NCBI RefSeq assembly: GCF_900102615.1
Contig: NZ_FMYV01000003.1
Coordinates: 62,001 to 126,000 of the forward strand
DNA: 64,000 bases
Direction: 5' to 3'
Source: Geotoga petraea
GTDB taxonomy: Bacteria; Thermotogota; Thermotogae; Petrotogales; Petrotogaceae
In this document: in pieces, positions 43,078-53,344 of the stretch
How positions within the stretch are numbered: the stretch's first letter is position 1
Layout of the letters: every line of letters starts with the position of its first letter
Notes under the pieces: model-generated
Database searches by the model: none
The model's input: only the letters and a program-made list of their open reading frames with translations
Told to the model about the DNA's origin: nothing
Made by a program: the position numbers and the translations under genes

Positions 43078-44367
43078 ATGATAAATTTCATTTTAATTAT
43101 TTTTTTTATAGTAGTTTTAATTTTAACCATATTTTTGTTTATATCAAGAAGTAAAATACAAAAACAAGCGAGGGATTTGAGGTATAAGATAAAAGAGATC
43201 AAAAGCCACGAAGAAGAACTGGAAGAAATGAACAAGGACTTGGAGGAGTATTCCCAAGAAAACAATCAACTCAGTGAAAAGCTATATCTTCTAATAAACA
43301 TCCTTTCAGATTTGAATAACAAGAATTTGTCTGTGAATAAGTATTATGATAAGTTGCTAAAAACTATTTTGTTTTTAGTTCCTGAAGCAAAATATGGAAG
43401 TGTTTCAATAAGTGATGAAAAAGGATGGAGATTTTTATCAACAGTTGGGCACGATATTGAATACTTGAATAAATTAGACTTGAAAGCAAGTAACAAAATA
43501 ATTTCTAATGAAGTTAAAATATATGATAATTTGCTTGATAGACTGGGGAAATTCATGGACCGAGAAACACAAAAGAAGTTTGGATTTGGTACGAAACCGA
43601 TTAAGAGCTCTTTGATTGGGTCAATAGATATAGAAGATGAAATAAACCTTTCTATAAGTATTGATATTCCGTATTTTTCTAAAGAAAATTTTGATAATAA
43701 CTCAAAAAAAATATTGGAATCTTTTTTGAATTTGGCGTCTTCGTATTTAAATCAAAAACTTGAAGGAGATAAACTAAAAAGAGCATATATTAAGTTCACC
43801 AATAAGTTAGCTATGATTGCCGAAGGATATGACGACATAACGGGGACTCATATATATAGAGTTGGTAAATTATCAAAACTTTTGGCTAAAAATATGGACA
43901 TACCAGAAGAAAAAATCGAAGAAATAGAGGTTTTTGCACCACTTCACGATATAGGGAAAATATTTGTTCCCCCAGAAATCTTGAAAAAGCCTGGGAAATT
44001 AACTGAAGAAGAGTTTGAAGAGATGAAAAAACATACCATTATGTCCAAAAAACTTCTTGATTCAAAATATTTTAAAACTGCTCAAAATATTGCAATGTAT
44101 CATCATGAAAAATACGATGGGAGTGGATATCCTTTTGGGCTAAAAGGAGAAGAAATCCCAATAGAAGCCCAAATTGTTTCAATTATTGATGTTTATGATG
44201 CGTTAAGGAGTAAAAGGCCTTACAAAGATGGTTTCTCCCATGAAAAAACCATGAAAATTATTACAAATGGCGATAATAGAACAAAAACCTCACACTTTTC
44301 ACCAGAAATTTTAGAAGCGTTTTTAAAAGTGGAAAAAGAAATAGAAAATAAATGGGGAATATTATAG
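43078..44367 (+). CDS. Membrane-bound HD-GYP c-di-GMP phosphodiesterase
   Basis: Degrades c-di-GMP. One N-terminal helix (about 3-22), a coiled coil (about 25-75), a GAF-like region (about 80-225) and an HD-GYP domain (about 240-429). Metal and substrate residues are intact: THIYRVGKL, LHDIGKIFVPPEIL, MKKHT, YHHEKYDGSGYPFGLKG and IIDVYDAL. The start is ATG 43078, six bases after GGAGG. An ATG at 43066 overlaps that ribosome-binding site and is rejected. It is the first gene of an operon with a GGDEF protein and a chemoreceptor. Confidence 0.93.
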   Translation: MINFILIIFFIVVLILTIFLFISRSKIQKQARDLRYKIKEIKSHEEELEEMNKDLEEYSQENNQLSEKLYLLINILSDLNNKNLSVNKYYDKLLKTILFLVPEAKYGSVSISDEKGWRFLSTVGHDIEYLNKLDLKASNKIISNEVKIYDNLLDRLGKFMDRETQKKFGFGTKPIKSSLIGSIDIEDEINLSISIDIPYFSKENFDNNSKKILESFLNLASSYLNQKLEGDKLKRAYIKFTNKLAMIAEGYDDITGTHIYRVGKLSKLLAKNMDIPEEKIEEIEVFAPLHDIGKIFVPPEILKKPGKLTEEEFEEMKKHTIMSKKLLDSKYFKTAQNIAMYHHEKYDGSGYPFGLKGEEIPIEAQIVSIIDVYDALRSKRPYKDGFSHEKTMKIITNGDNRTKTSHFSPEILEAFLKVEKEIENKWGIL

Positions 44368-44378
44368 GAAGTGTTTAA

Positions 44379-46112
44379 ATGGGAAAAAATAATTTCAATA
44401 AACCTAAATATATTATTGTGTATGGTTTTATTGTGTTATTGATAATAAATCTTTTTTTTATCTATACATATAATTACTATAAAGATGAGAAAATACAGAT
44501 GAAGAAAGATGAATACACGATGTATGTTGAAGTATTTGAAAATAAATTAGAGTTTTTTTTCGAGGATACTTTAAATAAATTAGAAGAATTAAAAATAGAA
44601 AAGTTATTATCTGGTGAAGAAACTATAAGATTACAAAATACAAATTTTACTTCTTTAATAATAGATAGACAAGGTTTAGTTATTAGCAGCAACGATAAAG
44701 ACTATATAGATAGAAGTTATTCTACATACAATTTTTTTAAAAATACCCTTAGAAACAATACAGATGTTTCCAGGATATCTTTTTTAAAAGAAGAAGAAGG
44801 GTATATATTTTTTTCAAAATTAAAAAAATATAAAGAAAAAGAATTTGTTGTTTCTCTATTATTCAAAGAGGATGTTTTACTTGATTTTGTTTCCAATAAA
44901 GATGAATTAGTATTAATTTCTGAAGATGGGAAATACATAGTAAGACCAAATTATTTGACAGAATTCATAAAAGCAGTAGATACACACGATGAATTCTACA
45001 AAAAAGTGATGGGCAACGATGGGTACATATTTGAAAAGTTTAAAAAAGCAAAGTATGACACAATGATAGGGCTTGGTAAAAAAGTTAAATTCAGTAATTA
45101 TAGTGTGAATATAATTTATCAAAATTACGAAGAAAAAATAGTCGAAGGTGATAAAAATTATTTAGAAATTTTGTTTTTTTCTCTTATAATAATAAATTTA
45201 TTTCTTATTATTTTGATTTTTAATATATATAAAAATACTAAAAATGCCCTTGTTGTGAGGCAAAAATTGAAAAATGAATACATTTTTTCAAAAACGATTT
45301 TAGACACTATCGAGAGTATAGTTTTAATCACGGATAAAAAAGATAATATAAAAAGTGTAAACAAGGCTTTTGAAAAAATAGTGGGATATACTCAAGAAGA
45401 GGTTTACGGGAAAAATATCAACCGCTTTTTGTACAGTCTCAACAGTAAAAAAGTTTATTCTAATTCGGAAAAATTAATAGAAGTTTCTTGGATAACAAAG
45501 AATAAAAAAGAATTGCACACCACTTTAAACAAATCATATCTTTATGATTCAAATGATAAAATTTATAACATCATATATTCGGGATTGGATACAACAAAAC
45601 AAATAAAATATGAAAAAATATTGAAAGAAAAGGCAACAAAAGATCAAATGACTGGTTTATTTAATAGAAACTCTGGAATAGATTATTTGAAAACATTAAT
45701 AAAAGAAAACTCTGTTGATAACCATATTTCTATTGCTTATATAGATTTAGATAATTTGAAATTGATAAATGATAAATATGGCCACAATGTTGGTGATTCG
45801 TATATTGTAACCATATCTGAGATTCTAAAAACATCGATAAGAGAAAACGATTATGCAGTGCGTATGGGAGGAGACGAATTTATGCTTATTCTTCCTTCAT
45901 GCGGGTATGAAGATGCAGAAAATATTGTTTTTAAAAAAATAAGAAATAATATATCAATTAAAAACAGGGAATTATCAGCTGAGAATAAACCTGCAATAAA
46001 TATAAGTTATGGAATAAGCGAATATAAAGATAAATTATACAAAAACATAGATAGTTTTATAAGTAGTGCAGATGAAAAAATGTATAAAAATAAAAAGATG
46101 AAGAAAAATTAA
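44379..46112 (+). CDS. Extracytoplasmic-sensor PAS-GGDEF diguanylate cyclase
   Basis: Makes c-di-GMP. Two membrane helices (about 11-30 and 262-283) flank a Cache-like extracytoplasmic sensor (about 35-255). A PAS domain follows (about 300-420), then the GGDEF domain (about 425-577). The active loop is GGDEF (497-501) and the inhibitory RxxD is REND (488-491) at the right spacing, so activity and feedback control are expected. It starts 11 bp after the HD-GYP gene and precedes a chemoreceptor by 16 bp. Making and breaking activities are thus cotranscribed. Confidence 0.93.
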   Translation: MGKNNFNKPKYIIVYGFIVLLIINLFFIYTYNYYKDEKIQMKKDEYTMYVEVFENKLEFFFEDTLNKLEELKIEKLLSGEETIRLQNTNFTSLIIDRQGLVISSNDKDYIDRSYSTYNFFKNTLRNNTDVSRISFLKEEEGYIFFSKLKKYKEKEFVVSLLFKEDVLLDFVSNKDELVLISEDGKYIVRPNYLTEFIKAVDTHDEFYKKVMGNDGYIFEKFKKAKYDTMIGLGKKVKFSNYSVNIIYQNYEEKIVEGDKNYLEILFFSLIIINLFLIILIFNIYKNTKNALVVRQKLKNEYIFSKTILDTIESIVLITDKKDNIKSVNKAFEKIVGYTQEEVYGKNINRFLYSLNSKKVYSNSEKLIEVSWITKNKKELHTTLNKSYLYDSNDKIYNIIYSGLDTTKQIKYEKILKEKATKDQMTGLFNRNSGIDYLKTLIKENSVDNHISIAYIDLDNLKLINDKYGHNVGDSYIVTISEILKTSIRENDYAVRMGGDEFMLILPSCGYEDAENIVFKKIRNNISIKNRELSAENKPAINISYGISEYKDKLYKNIDSFISSADEKMYKNKKMKKN

Positions 46113-46128
46113 TTTAGGAGGATTATCA

Positions 46129-48087
46129 TTGAAAAAACTCAGTCAAAAGATCACCATAATTTTTTCTTTAGTTTTGGTAATATTTTTTGTATTTATTTTC
46201 GTAATTACAAACTCTCAAAATACGAGCATAGCCACAAATTTGATACAATCTCTTAGTCAAGAAGTTATTAAATCAAGATCTGAGCAAATATCAACCTATC
46301 TTGAGGGAGTAAAAACAGATTTAAGAAAATATGTTGATGCAAGTTGGTTGATGCAGGATGCAGCAATTTTAGAAGATTGGGGAATGATAGAATACGAGTT
46401 TGAAGAAACATTGAAAAATAACGAAGAAAGATTTTATGATGTTTTCATTACGGGAAAGGATAAAGAGGGTTGGTCAGTAATTGATGGAGAAAAAGATTAT
46501 TCTGATAAACCTTTTTATAAGAGTATCGTTGAGCAGGGGAAAGACTTTTATATTAGTGATCTCACAAAAAATGAGAGGAACGAGGAAGGTTTTTACGTTG
46601 TACTGAGTTTAAATGATGTTCAAGAGGGAACAAAAAAATTGTTGGGGTCTTATGGTGTTTTTATTAAATTTGATCCTATAGAAAATATATTAAAAGAAAT
46701 TAGTATAGATGGAGAAGGTTTTGGCACAATAATAAATAAAAATGGTGAAATGATGTACACTGAATCGGAAGAGACAATAGATTTTGATGCCAAAACTCTG
46801 GATCAAATTTATAAAACAGATTATGATTTAGCATATTCCGGAGAAAAAGTTTTGATACATGGAAGTATAAACAATACACCAAATTGGAAGTTAATACTTA
46901 TTATGGATAAAAATATATTGTTTAGAGGTGTAAATGATTTAACCAACATATTAATGTACACATTTTTCTTTGCTATTATATTATTCATATTTATTTCCGT
47001 TATAGTTAGTGGGGTTATTTCTGCTCCCCTTAGAACAATATCAAAAAGTATCCATGAATTTAAAAATGGTAATTTAAGAACTAATTTTTTGGTAAAATCA
47101 AAAGATGAAATTGGAAAAATTGCAGTTGAATTACAAGATATGGGGAGAAATTTATCAGAAAATATGAAACAAATAAAAACCATATCAAATGAGATAAAAG
47201 GTAATTCGAGTGATTTTCACAATATTTCTAAGACATTGACATCAAATTCCTCTACGATAAGTGAAGAATCGGAGAATATAAGTGGGAAAATATCAAATTT
47301 TAAGATTTCTATAGATGAATTAAAAGAAAATTCTTACGATATTTTAAAAACCTCTAATGAGTTGCAGAGCTTTTCAAAAGATTTAAAAGATTATTCAGAA
47401 AAAGTAGGAGAACTATCGGATAAAGGAGAATTAAATTTAAAAGAAACTGCCAGTATCTCTCAAGAGGCTGTAAAAGATATAAAGGTAACTTCTGAGTCTG
47501 TTAATGAGTTAATAAAACATGCTTTAGAAATTGAAAAAATCTTAAATACTATAAATACAATTACCGAGCAAACTAATTTGTTATCACTGAATGCTTCTAT
47601 TGAAGCTGCCAGAGCTGGAGAAGCGGGAAAAGGATTTTCAGTAGTTGCCGGTGAAATAAGAAAACTCGCCGATCAAAGTAAAAATGCTACAGAAGAAATT
47701 TCGAATATCTTGAAAGATGTAAAAAATTATTCAGAGGATTCAAAGATAGCCACTCAAAAATCTCAAAAGGCTATACAACATTCTTCAGACAATTTAGATA
47801 AAGCACAAAGACATTTTAAAGAAATATCTTCAGAAGTCAAGTTTTTGGATAATATGATATCTAAGATGAAAGATATATCAGTTTCTCAAAACGATAAATC
47901 CATATCATTGAAAAATATCTCCGAAAAGATATACGAAGAAACAGATTATCTAAAAAAAGAAATCGATAATATCCATGAAATTTCAAAAGATGAAAGAAAT
48001 CTTTCATATAAAATCAATAAAGATAGCTCGAAGTTATTGGAAATATCAAAAAAATTAAAGGATATCACAGATATTTATAAAATATAA
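46129..48087 (+). CDS. Methyl-accepting chemotaxis protein with dCache sensor
   Basis: Membrane chemoreceptor, 652 aa. Two helices (about 8-28 and 277-300) surround a periplasmic double-Cache domain (motifs [20 protein letters not shown] and YVVLSL). A HAMP domain (about 300-355) follows, then a long signalling coiled coil with the conserved tip [20 protein letters not shown] and [13 protein letters not shown], which contacts CheA/CheW. The TTG start follows AGGAGGAT. Last gene of the HD-GYP/GGDEF operon, suggesting that its signal is linked to c-di-GMP. The ligand is unknown. Confidence 0.94.
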   Translation: MKKLSQKITIIFSLVLVIFFVFIFVITNSQNTSIATNLIQSLSQEVIKSRSEQISTYLEGVKTDLRKYVDASWLMQDAAILEDWGMIEYEFEETLKNNEERFYDVFITGKDKEGWSVIDGEKDYSDKPFYKSIVEQGKDFYISDLTKNERNEEGFYVVLSLNDVQEGTKKLLGSYGVFIKFDPIENILKEISIDGEGFGTIINKNGEMMYTESEETIDFDAKTLDQIYKTDYDLAYSGEKVLIHGSINNTPNWKLILIMDKNILFRGVNDLTNILMYTFFFAIILFIFISVIVSGVISAPLRTISKSIHEFKNGNLRTNFLVKSKDEIGKIAVELQDMGRNLSENMKQIKTISNEIKGNSSDFHNISKTLTSNSSTISEESENISGKISNFKISIDELKENSYDILKTSNELQSFSKDLKDYSEKVGELSDKGELNLKETASISQEAVKDIKVTSESVNELIKHALEIEKILNTINTITEQTNLLSLNASIEAARAGEAGKGFSVVAGEIRKLADQSKNATEEISNILKDVKNYSEDSKIATQKSQKAIQHSSDNLDKAQRHFKEISSEVKFLDNMISKMKDISVSQNDKSISLKNISEKIYEETDYLKKEIDNIHEISKDERNLSYKINKDSSKLLEISKKLKDITDIYKI

Positions 48088-48124
48088 AAAAAGCGGCCCA
48101 AAATTTTTGGGCCGATGTTTTTTT
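48086..48124. terminator. Bidirectional terminator between MCP and rubrerythrin-VIT1 genes
   Basis: Perfect stem CGGCCCAAAA / TTTTGGGCCG (48094-48114) with A-run and T-run flanks. Confidence 0.9.
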
Positions 48125-48992
48125 AAATATCTACTCCAAAAAAGATTCTTACAAGATAACCAACTAAGAATGAGAATACTGCAACCCCCATACTTATTGC
48201 AAACATTTCTAAGAATCTTTTTTTAAAAGAAAGATCTTTTGCAATTGCTATATAAAAATTAAAAAATACAATTACAAGTACTGCAACAGCTAAGGTTACT
48301 ATGAGAGAAATGAAGTATTGACTAATTAACAAATAAGGTAACACCAAGAGAGTAACTGTCACAATATAAGCTAATCCGGTATATAAAGAAGATTTAAGAG
48401 CATCTTCATCACCGTCAGATTTTTTTGCTAAGTATTCTGAAGCAGCCATTGAAAAAGAGGCAGCTATACCAGTGATTAGACCAGAAATAGCTATTAAATT
48501 TGTATTTCTCAATGCAAATGTTAAACCGGCTAAAGTGCCTGTTAATTCTACTAATGCATCGTTTAATCCCAAGACAACTGAGCCAACATAATTTAATCTA
48601 TCATCATCTATCATTGCTATAAGTTTACTTTCATGATCGTATTCATCACTAATAATCTCTTTTACGCCTTCTATTTTGTTTGTTATGTCTCCATAAACAT
48701 CTTGTGCTTGTTCTTCTCCCTTTTCTAAGAGTTTAATTCCAAAGACTAAACCAAAAACAACACTGATAAAATAAAATAAATAAACTTTAAAATAATTAGG
48801 AGAAATTTTTTTACCAGATACATCCTCCCAAAAATCGTAATGTTTCTTTTCATCATCTGCGATATCAGAAAGAACTTGTTTATTATTTTCATCTTTTACT
48901 CTTTTTGATAATTTTTCATAAATACGGCATTCTGTAATTTCATCTTTTTGGAATTGATGGATCTTTTTATAATCGCTTTTAGTTAATTCCAT
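48123..48992 (-). CDS. Rubrerythrin/ferritin-like domain fused to VIT1/CCC1 transporter
   Basis: Probable Fe(II)/Mn(II) transporter, 289 aa. Residues about 1-60 form a short ferritin-like two-helix unit with metal-ligand candidates (DEITECRIYEKL and DDEKKHYDFW). Then come a membrane helix (about 70-90), a cytoplasmic linker (KGEEQAQDVYGDI), and the VIT1-like membrane domain beginning GSVVLGLNDALVELTGTLAG, with AASFSMAASEYLAKKSDGD carrying the metal-entry residues. The arrangement resembles MbfA-type iron exporters. It lies 16 bp from the DNA glycosylase gene, both on the minus strand, so they may share a transcript and a link to oxidative damage. Confidence 0.9.
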   Translation of the reverse strand: MELTKSDYKKIHQFQKDEITECRIYEKLSKRVKDENNKQVLSDIADDEKKHYDFWEDVSGKKISPNYFKVYLFYFISVVFGLVFGIKLLEKGEEQAQDVYGDITNKIEGVKEIISDEYDHESKLIAMIDDDRLNYVGSVVLGLNDALVELTGTLAGLTFALRNTNLIAISGLITGIAASFSMAASEYLAKKSDGDEDALKSSLYTGLAYIVTVTLLVLPYLLISQYFISLIVTLAVAVLVIVFFNFYIAIAKDLSFKKRFLEMFAISMGVAVFSFLVGYLVRIFFGVDI

Positions 48993-49008
48993 TTTTTTTG
49001 CCCCTCCA

Positions 49009-49593
49009 CTATTTTTTCGATATAAATTTGTTGCCTTTTATATAAAATCTCCATAATTTATTTGCGTATTCTCCGGCATAATCTATGTTTATTCTTTTTG
49101 AAGCAACTATTTCGTGATTTGATAAGTTATCTTGTATATAAAGAACACTATTATTTAAAAGGTCTATACCATCTAAGGATGTATCGATATCAAGTGCTTG
49201 ACATAATTTTCCAGGACCGTTTGTGAGGTCTTCGACCTTATTTGATTTAATTTTTCTATTCATCCTAATATATTCGATTTCGTTTAAAGGCTCTACAGCT
49301 CTAATCAAAACAGCTTCTGGTTTATCTTTTTCAGAGCAAACAATGTTTAAGCAATTGTACATCCCATAGATTAGGTAGATGTATGCGTGCCCACCTTCTT
49401 TAAACATAGTTTCTGTTCTTTTGGTTCTTTTGTTGTTGTAAGCATGAGAGCCTTTGTCTTCAGGTCCCACATATGCCTCAGTCTCTGTTATCAAAGAGTT
49501 AATTATTCTTCCTTCCACTTTTCTTACCAGCATCTTGCCAAGCAGATCTTTGGCTAAAGTAACTGCATCTTGCTTGAAAAAATATCTATTCAT
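49009..49593 (-). CDS. 3-methyladenine DNA glycosylase (AAG/MPG family)
   Basis: Base-excision repair enzyme that removes alkylated or deaminated purines, 194 aa. Family landmarks: DAVTLAKDLLGKMLVR, ITETEAYVGPEDKGSHAY (catalytic Glu and following His), GGHAYIYLIYGMYNCLNIV, and LTNGPGKLCQAL. All are present and the length is normal. It is cotranscribed with the downstream rubrerythrin-VIT1 gene. The ATG follows AGGAGGAA. Confidence 0.94.
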   Translation of the reverse strand: MNRYFFKQDAVTLAKDLLGKMLVRKVEGRIINSLITETEAYVGPEDKGSHAYNNKRTKRTETMFKEGGHAYIYLIYGMYNCLNIVCSEKDKPEAVLIRAVEPLNEIEYIRMNRKIKSNKVEDLTNGPGKLCQALDIDTSLDGIDLLNNSVLYIQDNLSNHEIVASKRINIDYAGEYANKLWRFYIKGNKFISKK

Positions 49594-49683
49594 AAATTCC
49601 TCCTATTATATATTTTAACATCTTTTAATTATATAAGATTTATCAATATGTTATAAAAATAATACAAATATTTACAATCATCA

Positions 49684-49720
49684 AAAAAATAACAACCAAC
49701 CTTTTCAGGCAAGCTGTTAT
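49684..49720 (-). terminator. Intrinsic terminator of the ABC-2 exporter operon
   Basis: An imperfect stem (outer AATAACA / TGTTATT with inner G:C and wobble pairs) is followed on the minus strand by T7, just after the permease stop codon. Confidence 0.7.
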
Positions 49721-50526
49721 TATATATTAATATCTTTGTTTTTGAACAAATAATAGGAAAAATAGTATATACCGAGTGAGATAAGTATGATTATTATTGA
49801 ATTAATCCAAAAGATTTTTTCTTCTAAAACAGTTTCCGTTAATGGAATATAATGAAATATACTAAAATATTTTATCCAGCTTGTCGCATCTATTATGTTT
49901 GCCATCGTATCTCCAAAAGACATGAAGATTAGAATGGCAAAAGAAAAACCCATGTTTGAAGAACTGTTTTGTGTTAAAATACTTATTATCACTGATAGTG
50001 ACGAGAAGAATATTTGAACTGTAAAAGAATATATCCCAAACCCTATTAATATTTCTGGATTGTATTCATATTCCATAAAAATCGCATACATTGAAACTAC
50101 TGAAATAGTAAATATTATGTTTAAAAAAAGAATATTTATAATTATGTTAATGAACTTTGTTATGTATAGTGTAGACCTACTAATTGGCTTTACACATAGA
50201 TATTCTATGGTCCCTTTCTCGTATTCTCTGGCAAAAACATTACTTATTAGCATTGTTGCGAAAACTGCGCCCAATATGTACACAAAACTCATGCCTTCTG
50301 AGCCAAATATTCCTTCTGGTTTTGTAAACACTTGCTCGTTGAAATTAAAAGATTCAAGAAGAAATCTTGGCATGTTATTGATAAATTTTAACAAATCTCC
50401 TGATTGAGAGAGAAGTTGATTACTAATAGGTATATACATACTTGTAAATAAAACGAACAATAATGTCCATAATATCGAGCTTTTATATGTGAATTTAATT
50501 TCTTTTTTCAACAAGTTGAAGTTCAT
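49720..50526 (-). CDS. ABC-2 type transporter permease
   Basis: Inner-membrane subunit of an ABC exporter, 268 aa, six hydrophobic segments. FAREYEKGTIEYLCVKPISRSTLYITKF is the characteristic cytoplasmic loop of ABC-2/NatB-type permeases. It overlaps the ATPase gene by four bases (ATGA). The substrate is unknown. Confidence 0.9.
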   Translation of the reverse strand: MNFNLLKKEIKFTYKSSILWTLLFVLFTSMYIPISNQLLSQSGDLLKFINNMPRFLLESFNFNEQVFTKPEGIFGSEGMSFVYILGAVFATMLISNVFAREYEKGTIEYLCVKPISRSTLYITKFINIIINILFLNIIFTISVVSMYAIFMEYEYNPEILIGFGIYSFTVQIFFSSLSVIISILTQNSSSNMGFSFAILIFMSFGDTMANIIDATSWIKYFSIFHYIPLTETVLEEKIFWINSIIIILISLGIYYFSYYLFKNKDINI

Positions 50527-51395
50527 TCTTCATCACTCCTGTAATAATCAATGAATATTTCTTCAAGAGAAGGCCTTTTTATTTCTATGTCTTCATATGT
50601 GCAACTGGATAAAATATCAAAAAATTTGTTCAAATTTTGGTTTTTTACAAAATAAGTTATAAAAGAATCTGTTTCTTCCTTTATTTCAAAATCTTTAAAT
50701 TTATTTTTGTCATCAAGCTTATAGATTGATATGGCTTTTTTATACATTTTTGATAACTCATCTATAGTGTTTTCTTTGATTATCTTTCCTTTTTTTACTA
50801 TACCAACTCTATCACAAATTTTTTCAACTTCTGAGAGTATATGAGATGAAAAAAGAATTGTGGCACCTCTTTCTTTTTCTCTTTTTAAAATGCCGTACAA
50901 TTTTTGTTGGAGTAAAGGGTCGAGACCGTTTGTTGGCTCGTCAAATATTATATAATCAGGCTTATGTATAATAGCCTGGATTATACCAACCTTTTTTTTG
51001 TTTCCCATAGAAAGCTCTTTGAACTTTTTGTTTGTTTCAAGTTCCAATAATTTTATTAGCTCATTTTCATATTCTTTATCTATATTTTTATAAAATCTGT
51101 CGTTGAAATCAAAAAAATCCTTAACTTTCATAGTTTCATAGAAGTTGACTTCTCCAGGTAAATAACCTATTTGATTTTTAATCTTTTTCAAGTCGTGTGG
51201 TATTTTTTTACCTCCAATTGTGATTTCACCTTTATCAATGGAAATCATACCCATCATAGCTCTGATAGTAGTTGTTTTACCGGCACCGTTAGGACCTATC
51301 AGACCATATATTTCACCTTTTTTTATTTTAAAACTAATGTCCTCTACACCAAGGTATTTTCCATAATATTTTTTTATATGTTCTACTTTGATCAA
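50523..51395 (-). CDS. ABC transporter ATP-binding protein (exporter)
   Basis: ATPase of the ABC-2 exporter, 290 aa. Walker A GPNGAGKTT, signature LSMGNKKKVGI, Walker B YIIFDEPTNGLDP, H-loop FSSHILSE. The C-terminal ~75 residues form the usual regulatory tail. The start is a TTG (51395) preceded by AAGGAGG. It is coupled to the permease gene by a four-base overlap. Related to BcrA/NatA-type ATPases; the cargo is unknown. Confidence 0.93.
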   Translation of the reverse strand: MIKVEHIKKYYGKYLGVEDISFKIKKGEIYGLIGPNGAGKTTTIRAMMGMISIDKGEITIGGKKIPHDLKKIKNQIGYLPGEVNFYETMKVKDFFDFNDRFYKNIDKEYENELIKLLELETNKKFKELSMGNKKKVGIIQAIIHKPDYIIFDEPTNGLDPLLQQKLYGILKREKERGATILFSSHILSEVEKICDRVGIVKKGKIIKENTIDELSKMYKKAISIYKLDDKNKFKDFEIKEETDSFITYFVKNQNLNKFFDILSSCTYEDIEIKRPSLEEIFIDYYRSDEE

Positions 51396-51474
51396 ACCAA
51401 TAACCTCCTTATTCTGGAGTTAATAAAAATATATAATCCTTATGAATTTTAACAATTTTATGTTTCCAAAATAT

Positions 51475-51501
51475 AAAAAGGAGTGGAAATCCACCCCTTT
51501 G
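51475..51501 (-). terminator. Intrinsic terminator of the second MCP gene
   Basis: Stem AAAGGAGTGG / CCACCCCTTT with one mismatch, followed by A-rich sequence on the + strand (T-run on the minus strand). Confidence 0.75.
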
Positions 51502-51513
51502 ATTATTAATAAA

Positions 51514-53199
51514 TTATATATCGTATTGACTGATTGATTTTTTTAAACTGTCAGACAAATCTTTTAATTCATCAGAATGTGAAGCAACACTTTCAATATT
51601 TTTAACCTGTTGCCCCATAGCTTCGTTAATACCATCAATTTTGTTTTTCATTTCTTCCATCGCTTCTGAAATGGAGTTCATAGTTCCACTTATTTCTTCT
51701 GTTGATGCTGATTGCTCTTCACTTGAAGAAGTTAAGTCCTCTATCATAGTGTTCATCTGCAATACATTAGAATTGATGTTCTTAAACTTATTTTCTATTT
51801 CTCGGAAATCTGTATTAACTTTTTCAATCATATCTTTGGTTTTATTTGAAACATTTTTAGCTTTTTTAGCGCCACTTTTTACATTGTTCAATATCTTTGC
51901 GATTTCTTCCGTTGCGGATTGACTTTCTTCTGCCAGTTTTCTTATCTCATCTGCAACAACGGAAAACCCTCTACCAGCTTCGCCAGCCCGAGATGCTTCA
52001 ATAGCTGCATTCAAAGCGAGTAAGTTAGTTTGTTCAGTAATAGAATTAATAGTTTCTAAAATTCTTCCAACTTCTTCTGCGCTATTTGAAACTTCAGTTG
52101 AAGTTTTTTCGTTTTCTTCAGCTTGCGCAACAGTTTCTAAAATAATTTTACCAGAAGCAGTAACAATATCTGTGCCATTGTTTGCAATTTCCGCTGTTTC
52201 ATTTGATTTTTTGGATAGTTCTTGTGCAGCCTTTGCTATATTTTCGGAACTTGAACTTATTTCTTCTATAGCAGCATTTATTTCGTTTACATTAGTTGAA
52301 ACTTCATCGGTTTGATTACTGAAATCACTCAAGTCATCCAATACATTTCTTATGTATTGTCTGGATTGGTTGCTTATTTCTTTCATTTCATTTGAAGATT
52401 TATTTAAAAATTCGCTCTGTTCTTTAATATGAATTATAGATTCTCTCAGATTTTCTGTCATATCCTTGAGAGCACCAGCCATGTTGCCAATAGAATCTTG
52501 AGTCTTTTGTTTAAATCTAACTTTTAAATTTCCTTTTCCAAAATCTATTACTTGGGAGGATAAATATTTTAATGGGGAAGTTATTCCCCTGTTTATATAA
52601 AAAAAGAAGAGAATTGAACCTATGATTGCTATAACTATAGAAATAATTAGAGAGGTCCATATAGTTGATACTGCTTGGTTCTCTATATCTTGGTTATCAA
52701 ATCCCATGAAGAATACTCCAACAGTTCTTCCATTATTTGTAAGTTCTGAATAAACTGATCTATAAAGAGTTCCAAAAAGTTCAGAATCAGTATAAATTAC
52801 GCTCTCATTCTGTACTCTATTATACAAATCTCTATTTAAATTAGTGTTGAGTACCAAATCGCCATTTTCATTTTTGATTGTTGTTGCAATTCTTTTATTT
52901 CCAACAAAAAAAGTGATATCTGCATTAGTTATGTTTTTCAAATTATTAACTATTTGTTGGTTTCCAGAAATCTTTATTTCACCTTTGTAAAGTTCACCAT
53001 CTTGGATGTTCCAATCTCCAGGCATTTTTTGATCTATTACTTCTGTAGTTAATTTAAACACACTTTCAAGGTTATCGTCTCTCAAATCAGTTGCTATATT
53101 CAATATAGTGTTACTATAAAGGGCTACAACAATACTTATAGAAGCTATCAAAAAAACTACAAAAAAAAGTATAAGTTTTTGTCCTATTTTCAGATTCAT
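51514..53199 (-). CDS. Methyl-accepting chemotaxis protein with single-Cache sensor
   Basis: Membrane chemoreceptor of 561 aa. Two helices (about 7-30 and 182-205) flank a periplasmic Cache-like domain with [16 protein letters not shown] and [13 protein letters not shown], typical of the Cache_3-Cache_2 group. A HAMP region and the signalling coiled coil with tip [20 protein letters not shown] and [14 protein letters not shown] follow. The start is ATG 53199 after GGGGGGACC; an in-frame extension upstream has no ribosome-binding site. Monocistronic. It differs in sensor type from the other MCP in the window. Confidence 0.93.
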   Translation of the reverse strand: MNLKIGQKLILFFVVFLIASISIVVALYSNTILNIATDLRDDNLESVFKLTTEVIDQKMPGDWNIQDGELYKGEIKISGNQQIVNNLKNITNADITFFVGNKRIATTIKNENGDLVLNTNLNRDLYNRVQNESVIYTDSELFGTLYRSVYSELTNNGRTVGVFFMGFDNQDIENQAVSTIWTSLIISIVIAIIGSILFFFYINRGITSPLKYLSSQVIDFGKGNLKVRFKQKTQDSIGNMAGALKDMTENLRESIIHIKEQSEFLNKSSNEMKEISNQSRQYIRNVLDDLSDFSNQTDEVSTNVNEINAAIEEISSSSENIAKAAQELSKKSNETAEIANNGTDIVTASGKIILETVAQAEENEKTSTEVSNSAEEVGRILETINSITEQTNLLALNAAIEASRAGEAGRGFSVVADEIRKLAEESQSATEEIAKILNNVKSGAKKAKNVSNKTKDMIEKVNTDFREIENKFKNINSNVLQMNTMIEDLTSSSEEQSASTEEISGTMNSISEAMEEMKNKIDGINEAMGQQVKNIESVASHSDELKDLSDSLKKSISQYDI

Positions 53200-53344
53200 A
53201 TGGTCCCCCCTTAATTTTATAATAATATTCAACTTTATCATATATTATATGAAAGAAAAAGTCAATTTTTTGAACTGGTTATTTTATTTTTGATTATAAA
53301 TTGATATAATTATATTGACAAAAAATTTATCAAGGGGGATTTTT

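Noticed and set aside
46821-47183. 120-aa minus-strand ORF inside the first MCP gene
   Set aside because: It is antisense to the HAMP and signalling region of a well-supported chemoreceptor and has no signals of its own.
50060-50407. 115-aa + strand ORF inside the ABC-2 permease gene
   Set aside because: It is a shadow frame of a hydrophobic permease, with no ribosome-binding site.
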